64,000 bases of DNA. Origin: Catonia carolina (Eukaryota > Arthropoda > Insecta > Hemiptera > Achilidae). The DNA is taken from assembly GCA_035578175.1 (NCBI GenBank), contig JAQMRL010000003.1:86339969-86403968 (forward strand), read 5' to 3'. A model generated the notes under the pieces. That model did not search any database. It was given only the letters and a program-made list of their open reading frames with translations, and had not been told where the DNA came from. Shown here piece by piece: positions 32,046 to 42,260 of the stretch. The translations under genes and the position numbers were made by a program. Position 1 is the stretch's first letter; the number at the start of each line of letters is the position of its first letter.

Positions 32046-32289
32046 TAGATTGTGTTTATTTTTATTTTATTTTTTTTGGAAATCGTATAATATTTTGAAT
32101 GTCATGGTTTTTACAAGTCCTAGCTTAGTTTTTAAATCTGTGTTGTACGAATATACCTACCCTGGGATATGACTTTTATCCTTAGTTGGGTTGGTAAATT
32201 TCCCCCACCTCGTTCATTGTGAATAGTTACGTGTCATTCATTGATTTGTTTAAAGAATGTGTATGGGTTAATATTGTAAAAATAAGGAA
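32046..32289 (+). repeat. Unclassified repeat R6 copy, inserted within SINE-C
   Basis: From about 32118 it matches 15128-15540: CCTAGCTTAGTTTTTAAATC, TACCCTGGGATATGA, CACCTCGTTCATTGTGAATAG, TATTGTAAAAATAAGG. It interrupts the SINE-C copy and is itself followed by an H1-T1 SINE. Confidence 0.5.
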
Positions 32290-32459
32290 TTTTTTTTTGT
32301 GGTAACGTCCGACTGTTATGCAATTACTGCTAATGCAGACGGTGAAGGATGAAATGATTTTTGTAACGTATGAAAATATGCCGTGCCTGAATGGGATTCG
32401 AACCCAAGATCACGTGATGAGAGGCGAGCACGTTACCAACTACGCCAATGCGGCCGGCC
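32290..32459 (-). mobile_element. tRNA-headed SINE, head H1 with tail T1
   Basis: Minus strand: a T-rich left end, AACGTCCGACTGTTATGC, TACTGCTAATGCAGACGGTG, then the reverse of head H1 (GGGATTCGAACCCAAGATC, ACCAACTACGCCAATGCGGC). TAAGGAA at 32283-32289 and 32460-32466 is a short target duplication. Confidence 0.88.
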
Positions 32460-32620
32460 TAAGGAAATACATAAATAATATAAATGAATAATATATTAAT
32501 AATTTAAATTATATACATTATACAGGCCTATATATGTTTATAATATATTCGTATATAAATAAATAATATGAAAATAAGGAAATAATTTTGTAGTATTATA
32601 ATGTATTATTGTTATTATTA

Positions 32621-32716
32621 TTTACACCTCGTACGTACGTATCATCCTCATCTGATTAGGAGATGGGATTGCTTATTGTCCTTAAATTGAACAGATTGCA
32701 ATATATAGTACATACA
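32621..32716 (+). mobile_element. SINE-C tail, displaced 3' part of the copy at 31813
   Basis: TTTACACCTCGTACGTACG, ATCATCCTCATCTGATTAGG and AAATTGAACAGATTGCAATAT match the SINE-C 3' third and complete the copy broken at 32045. Confidence 0.7.
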
Positions 32717-33748
32717 TTAGGGAAAAGTACAAACGTGTGTTTCATAAACATGCATTTTTGTCAGCTAATGTTATTATTAAAAAAATAGACACTACGGCTA
32801 ATGGAGATGTACATTTGTTTACCACAAAGTGTCTATAAATTGGCGCTTGTTATAGGACTTAGGCTTGTAAAATTATTGTTAGATTTATTTTAAAGATGCA
32901 ATTTATTATAGTATGTTTTAACTAAGTAAATTTCTATGTAGGTATAACTAAGTTTTAAAGCAACATACAGTAATCATGTTATTGTAATATAATAGTAATA
33001 CTGTTTCGATTTATGCCGGTGAAAACAACAACTTTGTTTAAGAAAGTTAAGAAATACTTCTTGACATTTGCATATCAAGTTGATAGCTTGCAGCTAAATA
33101 GCTGCAAGCTATAAATTTGAAATAGCTAAATAGCTGCAAGCCATAAACCCTTCCTTACTAGCAGCTCAGTCAAAAAATCTAAGAATCAGTTACCAACTTG
33201 CTTGGTGCATACATAACGAAATTTAACAGAACAACTTATACAAATGCCACATGTAATTGACTTCATAAAAATGACAACACGAAGCGTTTCTACTGCATGA
33301 TCAGCTTCATCACGGCATTCATGCCACATTTTTCTCATTCAAAGCACATATTTCTCGTTGTTATTGACAGGAACGAATAATGAATATTATTAAAAAAGGA
33401 AGTTTGTCTTTACAGACTTTAAAAATATATTTGTCTAAGAAAACATGTAAAATTATTGAGTTGTGTTGTGCTAATTACACTTAAATATTAGTCAGATTTA
33501 AATAACCATTCGTAAATATAGTTTGGGGCGTTAAATATTGGTCATGCGATGTACCTTTTGTCAACTTGTACCGCACAAAATGTGAGCATTCTGTAGTAAA
33601 GTTATTATACCAAGAATTAATGTTATATCTTAAAAATAGAAGAATAATGTTTAATCAAATGTAAGCGTAGTCCTTACTACGTGCGAATCTGTAATTTATC
33701 GAGACCTCCCCATGGACACAATATACACAACCATTAAAAAAAATCTGG
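32717..33748. other. AT-rich spacer with one perfect hairpin
   Basis: ATAGCTTGCAGCT and its complement form 13-bp arms with a 4-nt loop at 33083-33112. AAATAGCTGCAAGC recurs just after it (about 33125-33140). Otherwise nothing recognised. Confidence 0.5.
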
Positions 33749-34017
33749 TGTGAAACACTCACGCAACTTTCTCTTACCAATGCAAATAATTAACAATAAA
33801 CGTAACATTAATAATAAAACATTAGAAATAAACAAAAAACTAACATCAAAAAACATAATCTTATTTTAATCATGAGTGAAAGACGCAAAATGAAAATCAA
33901 CCTCAGTTTGGTTTAAAAATACGGAAAAACAATCTTTCACGCTAAACTAGGCTCTGTAGAGAAAAATGCTCGAAATAAAAGTTATAGATCGTTTAATTTC
34001 CTATAAATTTGATAATA
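33749..34017 (+). repeat. R2 family, 5' part, cut by the mariner element
   Basis: Begins TCTGGTGTGAAACACTCACG, CAACTTTCTCTTACCAATGC. It runs through TTTTAATCATGAGTGAAAGA and GCTAAACTAGGCTCTGTAGA to CTATAAATTTGATAATA, where the mariner element begins. R2 does not clearly resume on the other side. Confidence 0.85.
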
Positions 34018-34098
34018 CCAATAGCAGTATTTACGAGGTGTGGCTATTAAATAACGAGACTGACGTTGTAAAAAATTTAATTTATATTTTATACATAA

Positions 34099-34305
34099 TC
34101 ACTTATTGTCACCTTCAATATACACTCCTTCTCTATCCCTACAACGCTCCGTGCGAATTTTCCATTGTTGGAAACAGTGCTGGAAATCATCTTCTGTAAA
34201 CTCCTTCAGAACACATGCCGCTTTCTCTTTTACAGCTTCCACAGACTCAAATCTTGTCCCTTTTAATGCAAATTTCACCTTAGGGAACAAGTAGAAGATA
34301 ATAAC
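34099..34305 (-). pseudogene. Mariner transposase C-terminus, left arm
   Basis: Minus-strand frame with FPKVKFALKGTRFESVEAVK, EDDFQHCFQQWKIRTERC and RDREGVYIEGDNK: the C-terminal end of a mariner transposase, downstream of the catalytic CDFYLF motif. It is intact as far as it goes and joins inverted sequence at about 34305. Confidence 0.85.
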
Positions 34306-34310
34306 ATGTT

Positions 34311-34900
34311 ATGAAACGTGGTTTTTTACTTATCATCCGGAAACAAAGCGCCAATCCATGCACTGGAAGAGCCGAACTTCACCGACAGCCATAAAAGCTC
34401 GAATGAGCAAGTCAAAATTTAAAGCAATGATGATTGTTTTTTTTTTATATTCATGGGATTGTGTACCTTAATTGGGTTCCTGAAGGCCAAACAATTAATC
34501 AATATTACTACCTTGAGGTACTTTCTAAACTACGTCAAAGAGTAAGAAAAAAACGCTCCGAAATGTGGAAGGGCAAATCATGGGTTCTCCACCAAGACAT
34601 TGCGCCAGCTCATTCCGCGTTATCTGTCAAGAGATTCCTAGCCAAGTACAGCATCTCAGTGTTAGAACATCCACCTTATTTACCAGATCTTGCATCATGT
34701 GATTTCTACCTGTTCTCTAAGGTGAAATCTGCATTAAAAGGGACAAGATTTAAGTCTGTGGAAGCTGTAAAAGAAAGCGGGACGTGTCCTGAAGGAGCTG
34801 ACAGAAGATGACTTCCAGCACTGTTTCTAACAATGGAAAATTCGCATGGTGCGTTGTAGGGATAGAGAAGGAGTGTATATTGAAGGTGACAATAAGTGAT
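34311..34900 (+). pseudogene. Mariner transposase catalytic domain, inactivated
   Basis: Cut-and-paste transposase of the mariner (DDD) type. The plus strand starts at the first catalytic block, where the conserved DETW reads YETWFFTYHPETKRQSMHW (Asp to Tyr). It continues to SKFKAMMIVFF, where a T-run shifts the frame and the second acidic block also reads Tyr. After the shift come IHGIVYLNWVPEGQTINQYY, WVLHQDIAPAHSAL, VLEHPPYLPDL and CDFYLFSKVKSALKGTRF, retaining the third Asp. A further frameshift follows near 34780 before the same C-terminus as in the left arm. The N-terminal DNA-binding region is missing. Confidence 0.9.
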
Positions 34901-34982
34901 TATGTATAAAATAAAAATAAAATATTTTACAACGTCAGTCTCGTTTTTTAGTAACGACACCTCGTAAATACTGCTAGTTGTA

Positions 34983-35771
34983 TTATCATAAAATTATTGT
35001 CATTGATTATGAATAAAAACAAAAAAGTTTACGTTTTTTTCTAAAAAAATTTTTGTAGATCTATTTATTGTAGAACAAAAGTAATATGACCCGTTCGAGT
35101 TAATACATTTACAGGAAAATTTCAGTTTTTGTTTATACCAGGTATTTGGAATCAAATTTCAGCCTATGATTGTAGTAAATTAATAGTATATGTATTTTTG
35201 TAAAAAATTAATTTTTGTTTTTTTTTTCAGGTAAATTTTGCTGTTTAATGTGCTACGTGATTTAGTTCATATGATTACGCCACTCAGTAAGTTGTCGTGC
35301 AGATTATTTGTTATGATATAGTGTAACATTAGCATTATAAAAATTATTTGTATCCGTTTTCACAGTAATTGAAAATTGAGGTTATTAATGAAAAAATAAT
35401 ATCAAAATTTTTCATCATAGTGATATTTTTAGGGTGATGACCTGAGAGGTTACAATTGGGTAATATTTTCCTCGCGACAATGGAATAATATTTAAAAATA
35501 TATACGAAGTATTTTTTTGCTGATTATCGTGTTATTTAAGGAAGAACATACTCGATATGGCTCCTACAAAGTTCTCCTAAAAATAAACAGTGTTTCTTAT
35601 TTTTCGTGAATTGAAATTTCTTTGTAAATTTTTACTTGGATGTAAAACTGAAAACAAGTATGATTACTACTTTAAATCTTATCGATTCAAAACTGTATAA
35701 CTCAGGAACGTAGCCAGGGTGGAATTTGGGGGCTTCGACCCCGAACGGATGATTCAAATTTCATACCAGAT
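34983..35771. other. AT-rich spacer
   Basis: No ORF or repeat recognised. A short GC-richer patch, GGAACGTAGCCAGGGTGGAA, lies at about 35704. Confidence 0.4.
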
Positions 35772-36117
35772 TAATAATCTGCTAGTTCCATGGCTACAAA
35801 AAGCAGTTGTGTTTCTTATCACATGGTCAGCCAATTAAATGACTGAATCATTTAAGAACAGAAGAGGTAGAGGTGTAAAAGACACTATTCAGAGTTATCT
35901 CCTCTGAAAGTAATGAATTTTGTTATACAGCGAGACACTGTGGTGAATGAAGTGAAGGTGTCATTTTCAGGGTGGAAAATATGTGCTTTTCAGAGGGCCC
36001 GGCTTGATGATGAGCGTACTTTTTAACTCAGTGAGGGAGACAATTGTAAACCACCTCACTTCTCGTTTTACTTAGTAATACCTCTAGCGGTTAAACCAGC
36101 CTATCGGCTGCTGACGG
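35772..36117 (+). mobile_element. SINE-A copy 10, 5'-truncated
   Basis: Plus-strand copy that starts within the family at AATCTGCTAGTTCCATGG and runs to CTATCGGCTGCTGAC. It is followed directly by an inverted 18-bp remnant of the SINE-A 3' end (GGTTGTTTAGGTCATCTGG). Confidence 0.8.
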
Positions 36118-36140
36118 TTGTTTAGGTCATCTGGTTTTAA

Positions 36141-36778
36141 GGGCGGGTTCAGATGGCCGACTATCGCAGTGGTAAGTTGACACCACGCACCACTGACGGA
36201 TGCGGCAATCGCGTGAAATAGTTCACATGCTGTTGTCCGATATTGCGATCTTCATAATTTTTATTGCGATTTTTCAGTAACAGTTGAACCTTCTTTTTAT
36301 TTTCTGCAGCCTCAATTCCTCATATTCCGGGTAAATTGCTACACAAACTTCTTCTCATGCCTTGTTTTTAAGATGTTTATTTGCGTAGTGCGGAGATTCA
36401 AAGTCCCATTAGGCAGGCCTCTGCTCAAGCTCAATTATAAACATTTCCGTATCAAACTCAGACATTTAAAAATTAATTGGTAACTTTGAACAATAAACTA
36501 TAAAATATATAAAAATTATACTGATGTTTTATTCACTGACGCCGTTCTAAATGCTTGCGTCTGTGGTACTAAGCGAGGCGGGAGTTGGTTGCAGAAGTCA
36601 GTGGTACCATTAGCGCAGGGTAAAAAACGCGTACCACGCATCGGATTGTCATGTGAAGTAGTGGGTGCGACTGCCATAGTGAATAATAGTATTTGCCAGC
36701 GCTGCGTCAGTGTTACGACAGGCGTGCGATTAGTGGTAACCACTTACTACTGCGATAGTCGGCCATCTGAACCAGGCC
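36141..36778. mobile_element. PIF/Harbinger derivative, TAA target duplication
   Basis: A 638-bp element between TAA (36138-36140) and TAA (36779-36781). The terminal inverted repeats are GGGCGGGTTCAGATGGCCGA with TATCGCAGTGGTAAGT after it at the left, and the reverse of GGCCTGGTTCAGATGGCCGA at the right, about 37 bp. A 3-bp TWA duplication and GG-starting ends are typical of PIF/Harbinger elements. Inside is the stub of the second Harbinger gene (MADF). Confidence 0.88.
36310..36465 (-). pseudogene. MADF-domain N-terminus (Harbinger accessory gene), broken
   Basis: PIF/Harbinger elements carry a second protein, with a Myb/SANT or MADF-like DNA-binding domain, that helps the nuclease. From the ATG at 36465 the minus strand reads MSEFDTEMFIIELEQRPA, stop, WDFESPHYANKHLKNKA, stop, EEVCVAIYPEYEELRLQKIK. 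This follows the MADF pattern (FIxxIExxPxLWDxxxxxYxxKxxKxxAWxxI). Both stops replace residues usually L or W. The rest of the gene is lost. Confidence 0.75.
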
Positions 36779-36794
36779 TAAACCATATTAATAT

Positions 36795-36912
36795 GCTGCA
36801 GGTCTCTGGTCAGGGATTCCCGTTCATGTGTGGCATTTTTCTTTTGTCGTTTTCATCTATCACTCTTCACCAACCGTAATATGCATAACAGTCTGATGTA
36901 ACACAAAAAAAA
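36795..36912 (+). mobile_element. Decayed SINE, tail T1 type
   Basis: GGTCAGGGATTCCCGTTCA, TTCATCTATCACTCTTCACC and an A-rich end resemble the SINE at 6547-6721 (TTCATCTATCATCCTTCTCA) after its head. Confidence 0.4.
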
Positions 36913-37454
36913 TGTCATGGCTGAAACCCCACATCGAAATCCTGGCATGTGCCTTGTATAACTTATCTGAACCCCGGTTGCTTGATTTTTGACCTTCGCT
37001 GAAAGATGCGCAGTGAACCAGGACCTCTGTGCGAGGTTAAATGTACAAAATTAAAGGTGTAAAAAACTAATAAACTTAAAGTATGGGTGGTAATTTAGAA
37101 TTCTTTTTGCGTATCTCGTAGCTCAAGGCTAATAGATTAAGGCAAATGCAGACAATAAAGCGTGATTGATGAAAATGCAATATCTGATGAGGAATCGAAA
37201 CCGGGACCATTGACAACCACCTGCGTTGAGAACTATACCGATGGATCGGCGTAATATTTTATTTGTTTTACCATAAAGTTTCTTTGAAAAAAAAAATTTC
37301 ATATCTAAACACAAGAAGAGATCCTTTTAGTGCTGAGAGTGGTTAGAATTAATTTAAAATCAAAACTTAAATACATATTTCTCCTTTTAAAACGTAATAC
37401 CACGATCATTAGTAATTATTATATAAAACGTAATATCTAGTGCAATGTGTTTAA
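36913..37454. other. Spacer, possible decayed tRNA-like SINE on the minus strand
   Basis: At 37140-37262 the minus strand reads TCGGTATAGTTCTCAACGC and GTCCCGGTTTCGATTCCTC, weakly like a tRNA head. Otherwise nothing. Confidence 0.3.
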
Positions 37455-37580
37455 TAGATGAAGATTCTGTTCGTTCTTAAATACAGAGTTCTACCGAACG
37501 GATGTAATAAGTTTTTACTTTGTTGTAAAGAAGACACTTCCGGGGTTTTTAAAAATATCCGAAATTTAGAATTGTTAAAA
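37455..37580 (+). repeat. Repeat R11, copy 1
   Basis: ATGAAGATTCTGTTCGTTC, TTAAATACAGAGTTCTACC and AGACACTTCCGGGGTTTT match 44523-44645. It is AT-rich and non-coding. Confidence 0.5.
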
Positions 37581-37728
37581 GCTGTTACGAGATTTTTCAA
37601 AGTAAACAACAAAATTATAGAAATTAAGGTTTCTGTGGTGCTATTATTCTTATAGCAACGTTGCTAAGTTTATTTTGCTTAAAAGGATCGTTTGGTGACA
37701 TAAATTATTTATGTATTTTTTCATACAT

Positions 37729-38667
37729 AAATAATCTGGTGTTAAGACACTCATAACTTTCCCTTGCCAAAACTAATAATAATTAACAATATAACATAAC
37801 ATTAGTAATAAAACACTAGAAATAAATAAAAAAATTAACCCTAAAAAACGTAACCTAATTTTAATCTTGAGTGAAAGAGGCAAAATAAGAATCAACTTCA
37901 GTATGGCTTAAAAATATGGAAAATCACTCTTTCACGCTAAACTAGGCTCTGTAGAAAAAAATGCTCCTAATAAAAGTTGTAGATTTTTTAATTTCCTATA
38001 AATTTGATTATATACACTTTTGTCATAAAATGCATACCAAGGCCGAAATCTTAAAAAAATCGATTGTTCACACGTTTTCGTGAGTAATAAAAACAGAAAA
38101 TTGCTAATCACCGCTAAACTAAGCGTTATACAAAAAAATGTTTAAAATACAAGTTGTAGAATTTTAAATTATCTACAACTTTTTTAATATACTACATTTT
38201 TTCGCTAAAATGCATATTAAACCCGCAATCTTAAAAAACAATTTTTTTTGTGAAAACAGCCTCTCCAAGAATTTCAGCAGACATGACGCCTACTCTATCT
38301 TGTAAAATATAAAAAATTTAGTAAACCAGGCGATTTTTAAATAAATCGTAGGACCCGTTTTTGAGAAAATCGCCAAAAAATGAAAAATTACACAAATAAA
38401 CTACTACTTCCGGTTATCCGATTTTGATGAAAATGTTCGTATCGGGTCCGGTAAAGTGTCTAACTTAAGTTTTAAGTTCGTACGATGTTCCGTTCTTGAG
38501 ATATTCTGTTCACACACCCACGCGCACACAGACCAATCGCTAAAAACATGTTTTTTGGGTTCAGGGGGTCTGAAGTCATGTAGATCCGGTGAGAACTCGA
38601 TTTCGAAAAATCGACATGGAAACGATTCTTTCCTTCCTATATATTCATATAGGCAAGAGAAAGTAAA
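37729..38667 (+). repeat. R2 family, near-complete copy
   Basis: Runs from TCTGGTGTTAAGACACTCAT and CTTTCCCTTGCC (5' motif), through module 1 (to about 38060) and module 2 (38100-38250). It continues through AGCAGACATGACGCCTAC, GAATAAACTACT-type sequence, a short CA-rich tract and GGGTTCAGGGGGTCTGAA, to ATAGGCAAGAGAAAGTAAAA. ORFs on both strands near 38404-38713 are shadows that recur in other copies. Confidence 0.88.
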
Positions 38668-39019
38668 AATAATAAACATTGATACAAAACATCGTGAAGG
38701 AAGACTGCATTAATGTAATTTTGAATGAAGTTGTTTAAAAAAAAATATTGTTATCAAGCGAATTAATTTGCACACTAACATTAAGTAAGACGTGAAATGC
38801 TAAATTGTGCATTATTGATTTATTTCCTTTTTTGTCTTGGCGCGTGTAATAAATACGAGTAGTTACAACGTTGCAGATGTTTAATAATATTGCGGATAAA
38901 TTTGTTGCTTTCGTAGTCGTTGAGGTTGTGATTTAAAAGATGACGTATTACGGAAAAACCAGATCGTGTGGTAACTACAAAATGTGGTACAATAAAGATA
39001 ACATAAAAATATTAAATTC
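38668..39019. other. AT-rich spacer
   Basis: Nothing recognised. Confidence 0.35.
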
Positions 39020-40045
39020 TCTAGCCTTATATGTATATGTTAGGAAGGAATTATTGTTTTCATGTCGAGTTTTCACCGGAATACGCGTTTTAAGACCTCC
39101 TCAACCCCAAAAACTTGTTTTTAGCGTTTGGTGTATGAGTGTAAATAAAATATCTAAAAAACGGAATATTCTACAAAATTGAAACATGGAACTTGAATAA
39201 AGTACCACAAGGGGACAAGACATAACATTTCATCAAAATCGGTCAACCGAAAGAAGTAGTTTTCGTACGATTTTTCAATTTTATAAAATGTTCTTAAAAA
39301 CGGGTACTGAGATCTTTTTAAATCATCACATTACTAAATTTTTCTGATTTACAAGATAGGGTAAGCGCTATGTCTGCTGAAATTCTTGGGGATGTGCTCT
39401 CGTGTTAAAAATGGTTTTTTTAGATTGCGGCCTTAATATGCATTTTACACTATACAAAAGCGTTATAATTAATTTTTTTTTTTGTTTAACGTCCGACTGT
39501 TTAGCAAGTACTGCTAATGCAGACGGTGAAAGATGAAATTATATTTTGTAACGTATGAAACTATGCCGTGCCTGAATGGGATTCGAACCCAAGACCGCAT
39601 GATGAGAAGCGAGCACATTACCAACTACACCAATTCGGCCGGCGTATAATTTAAGTTGTAGGAAATTAAAACACCTACCTACAATTTTTATTTTAAACAT
39701 TATTTTCTACAGTGCTTAGTGTACCGTCAATGAGTGATTTTTGTGTTTGCTCATCCAATTCGGTAAAAATGGAGTTTTTTAAGATTTCGGCCTTAGTATG
39801 CATTTTGCGACAAAAATGTACTGCATAATCAAAGTTATAGGAAATAAAAAAATCTACAACTTTCATTTCAAGCATTTTGTTTCCTACAGATTAGTGATTT
39901 CCCGTATTTTTATGTTCTACTGAGGTTGATTTTCATTTAGCGTCATTCACTCATGATTAAAATTAGGTTATTTTTTCATTATTCACATAGGCAAGGGAGA
40001 GTGTTATGTTAAGTGTTTCACGCCAGTTTTTTATATGTATTTATG
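39020..40045 (-). repeat. R2 family, near-complete copy split by an H1-T1 SINE
   Basis: Minus strand. The 3' part is at the left (TTCATGTCGAGTTTTCACCG), without a CA run. Module 2 is up to 39470, a SINE lies at 39473-39643, then module 2 remainder and module 1, and the 5' end at 39985-40035 (CATAGGCAAGGGAGAGTG, AAGTGTTTCACGCCAG). ORFs 38940-39182 and 39693-39875 are shadows. Confidence 0.85.
39473..39643 (-). mobile_element. tRNA-headed SINE, head H1 with tail T1, inside R2
   Basis: Minus strand: T-run, AACGTCCGACTGTTTAGC, TACTGCTAATGCAGACGGTG, ATGGGATTCGAACCCAAGAC and the reverse of head H1. TATAATT on both sides (39464-39470 and 39645-39651) is a likely target duplication. Confidence 0.85.
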
Positions 40046-41325
40046 GAATACGAATGGTTTAAACATTTTTAATAATTTAAGAGTTGGTTTCATACTGAAA
40101 TATTCAGACAAGAGAAAGAAAAGAAAAACGTTTAAAAAATATGGATTTTAGCTCGAATAATTACGGCCTAGTGGTTGGATTGGAATAAGTACCTTAAAAT
40201 TATAATGATTATTTGAAATGTAAACCACCAGTACAATAAGGTAACAAATACAATATGTAATGTTTACAGTAAATATTCTATAATAGTACCATATGGTATG
40301 TAATAATGCTTGCGATTAGCATCTTGTTTTTAAGTGGAAGAGAAGGACCTGCAAAAGAACCGGGAGAAAGTTTTTGCGATAGTATCCATGTTGTGCAGAC
40401 TGAGGTCCAACTCGTCAAGGTTAGAACCGGTGTACAAGATTGCTTGCGTGTGTTTGCGCGTGAGTGCATTTGCTGGCGCTCACTTCGCTTTTAGCAAGTA
40501 AAAAGATACTTAAAGAGAAACGTGATTACTTGATGCAATTCTTCATCTACGCTTCCTTTTTGTGATGCTGTATTACCTTTCTTTTGTAATAGTATTAGTA
40601 GAAAAGCCTGTTTACTTGTGTATACGGTAGATTTTTTTTGGCAAATTTATATTTCTTTTATTTAAAAAAAATGATACATTTATGTATTATTAAAAAAAAG
40701 ATATCATACTCTGATGATTTTTCTAATTGCTTACGTAATATGACCTACATCTCTGAACATTATTGAATGTTATGAACATATTGTAACTACGTAATAAATG
40801 TACCAGAAATATTCAGGAATTCCATAACTTGTTTGTACACAAATTACTTTCACACTCTACAAATTCTGCATTTGCAACATTCGTCATGGAACTGTGATAT
40901 TAGATCCACATTAAGTAGTATCGGAAAAAAACAGCCATAATTAAAATTTTCTTTTCCTTTTTCGGGCTCACTGGACCACTTTAATCATCTATTCTGGCAT
41001 TTGATTTATTTCTGAAATCTGAGAATTTAAGATTTTGTTGATTCCCAATACTTTTTCACCTATCAGATCTAAATTTTCTTTCTGCATCTGAGAAGACACT
41101 CCTGACCAATCCTGATTTTTTCGTTCTTAAATAAAAAGTTATTATCTTTCTCATTATAGACCTATTTTAATTAATTATATACCGAAATTTGTGTCTTCTT
41201 ACAAATTTTAAATATGCAGATAATATTTTTTATTTTAAAATATATTTTACAGAATTTGTTTAATCATTTTATGCTATATGTCATCATTTTATGCTATGTG
41301 CGAGGGAACTGAATAACTTAGTCAT
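40046..41325. other. Spacer with no recognised feature
   Basis: Overlapping 62- and 63-codon ORFs at 40278-40494 on opposite strands have no motif. The rest is AT-rich. Confidence 0.4.
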
Positions 41326-41336
41326 ATAGTAGTATT

Positions 41337-41679
41337 GTGTTGTTTAGGTCAACAGCCGAAAGACTGGTTTGAACCTCTACAGGTTTTACTAAGTAAAACA
41401 AGGAGTGAGGTGGTTTACCATCGCCTTCCCCACGAGTATAAAAGTAGCCTATGCTTATCAGCGTGCCAGGCTCTCCGAAAAGCATCTACTCTGCACTCTG
41501 AAAATGACTCCTTCACTTCATTCACCACAGGGTCTGGCTGTAAATTGAAATTCATTACTTTCAGAGAAGATAACTCTGACTAGTGTCTTTTACCCCTCTT
41601 CCTCTTTTGTTCTTAAATAGTTCAGTCATATAAATGGCTGACCAAGTGATAAGAAACAGAACTATTTTTTGTAGCCGTG
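41337..41679 (-). mobile_element. SINE-A copy 11, 5'-truncated with 11-bp target duplication
   Basis: Minus strand. ATAGTAGTATT flanks the copy exactly at 41326-41336 and 41680-41690. The right (sense 5') edge stops at GTAGCC, so the first 60-70 bases of the family are absent. Because the target duplication abuts the truncation, the loss happened at insertion. Confidence 0.92.
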
Positions 41680-41867
41680 ATAGTAGTATTATGTTCACAC
41701 TATGTTACAGTAATACTATGTTTACATAAAATAATGTAGGCTATTTCACGAATTCGTTATTCATTTCACTTTCGTTGTGCACACACTAAATCTTGCATAT
41801 TAAAAAAAAATAAGTTACTATAAAACGGTTAATTAAAAAATAGACAATTTTCTAAATTCAGGTTGTT

Positions 41868-42253
41868 TTTGTTTAGGTCATTAGCTGAAAGTCTGGTTTG
41901 ACCTTTAGAGGTTTTACTAAATAAAATGAGGAGTGAGGTGATTTACTAATTCCTCACTGAGTTGAAAGAAGATGTTTATCAGCATGCCAAGCCCTCCGAA
42001 AAGCATCTATTTTCCGCTCTGAAAATGACACTTTCCCTTTATTTACCACAGAGTCTTGCTGTAGAATGGAATTAATGACTCTCAGAGGAGATAACTCTGA
42101 TTAGTGTATATTACACCTTTACCTTTTCTGTTCTTAAATGCTTCCGTCATATAACTTTAGCTGACCATGTAATAAGAAACAGAATTATTTTTTGTAGCCC
42201 TGGAACTAACAAATCGAATGCAAATAATTTAACACTCCACCTACCTGTTATGC
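41868..42253 (-). mobile_element. SINE-A copy 12
   Basis: Minus strand, full-length but diverged. AAATTCA at 41854-41860 and 42254-42260 is a short probable target duplication. Confidence 0.8.
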
Positions 42254-42260
42254 AAATTCA

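Larger units (their letters stand above)
34018..34980. mobile_element. Mariner derivative made of two outward-facing 3' ends, TA-flanked
   Basis: A 963-bp unit with TA at 34016-34017 and 34981-34982. Both termini are the same (3') end of one mariner type: left CAATAGCAGTATTTACGAGG and right its near complement. The inverted arms extend inward for nearly 300 bp and include the transposase C-terminus on both sides. No 5' terminal repeat or N-terminal DNA-binding domain remains. Because the outer ends match and are TA-flanked, the rearranged unit may have moved as one element. Confidence 0.85.
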
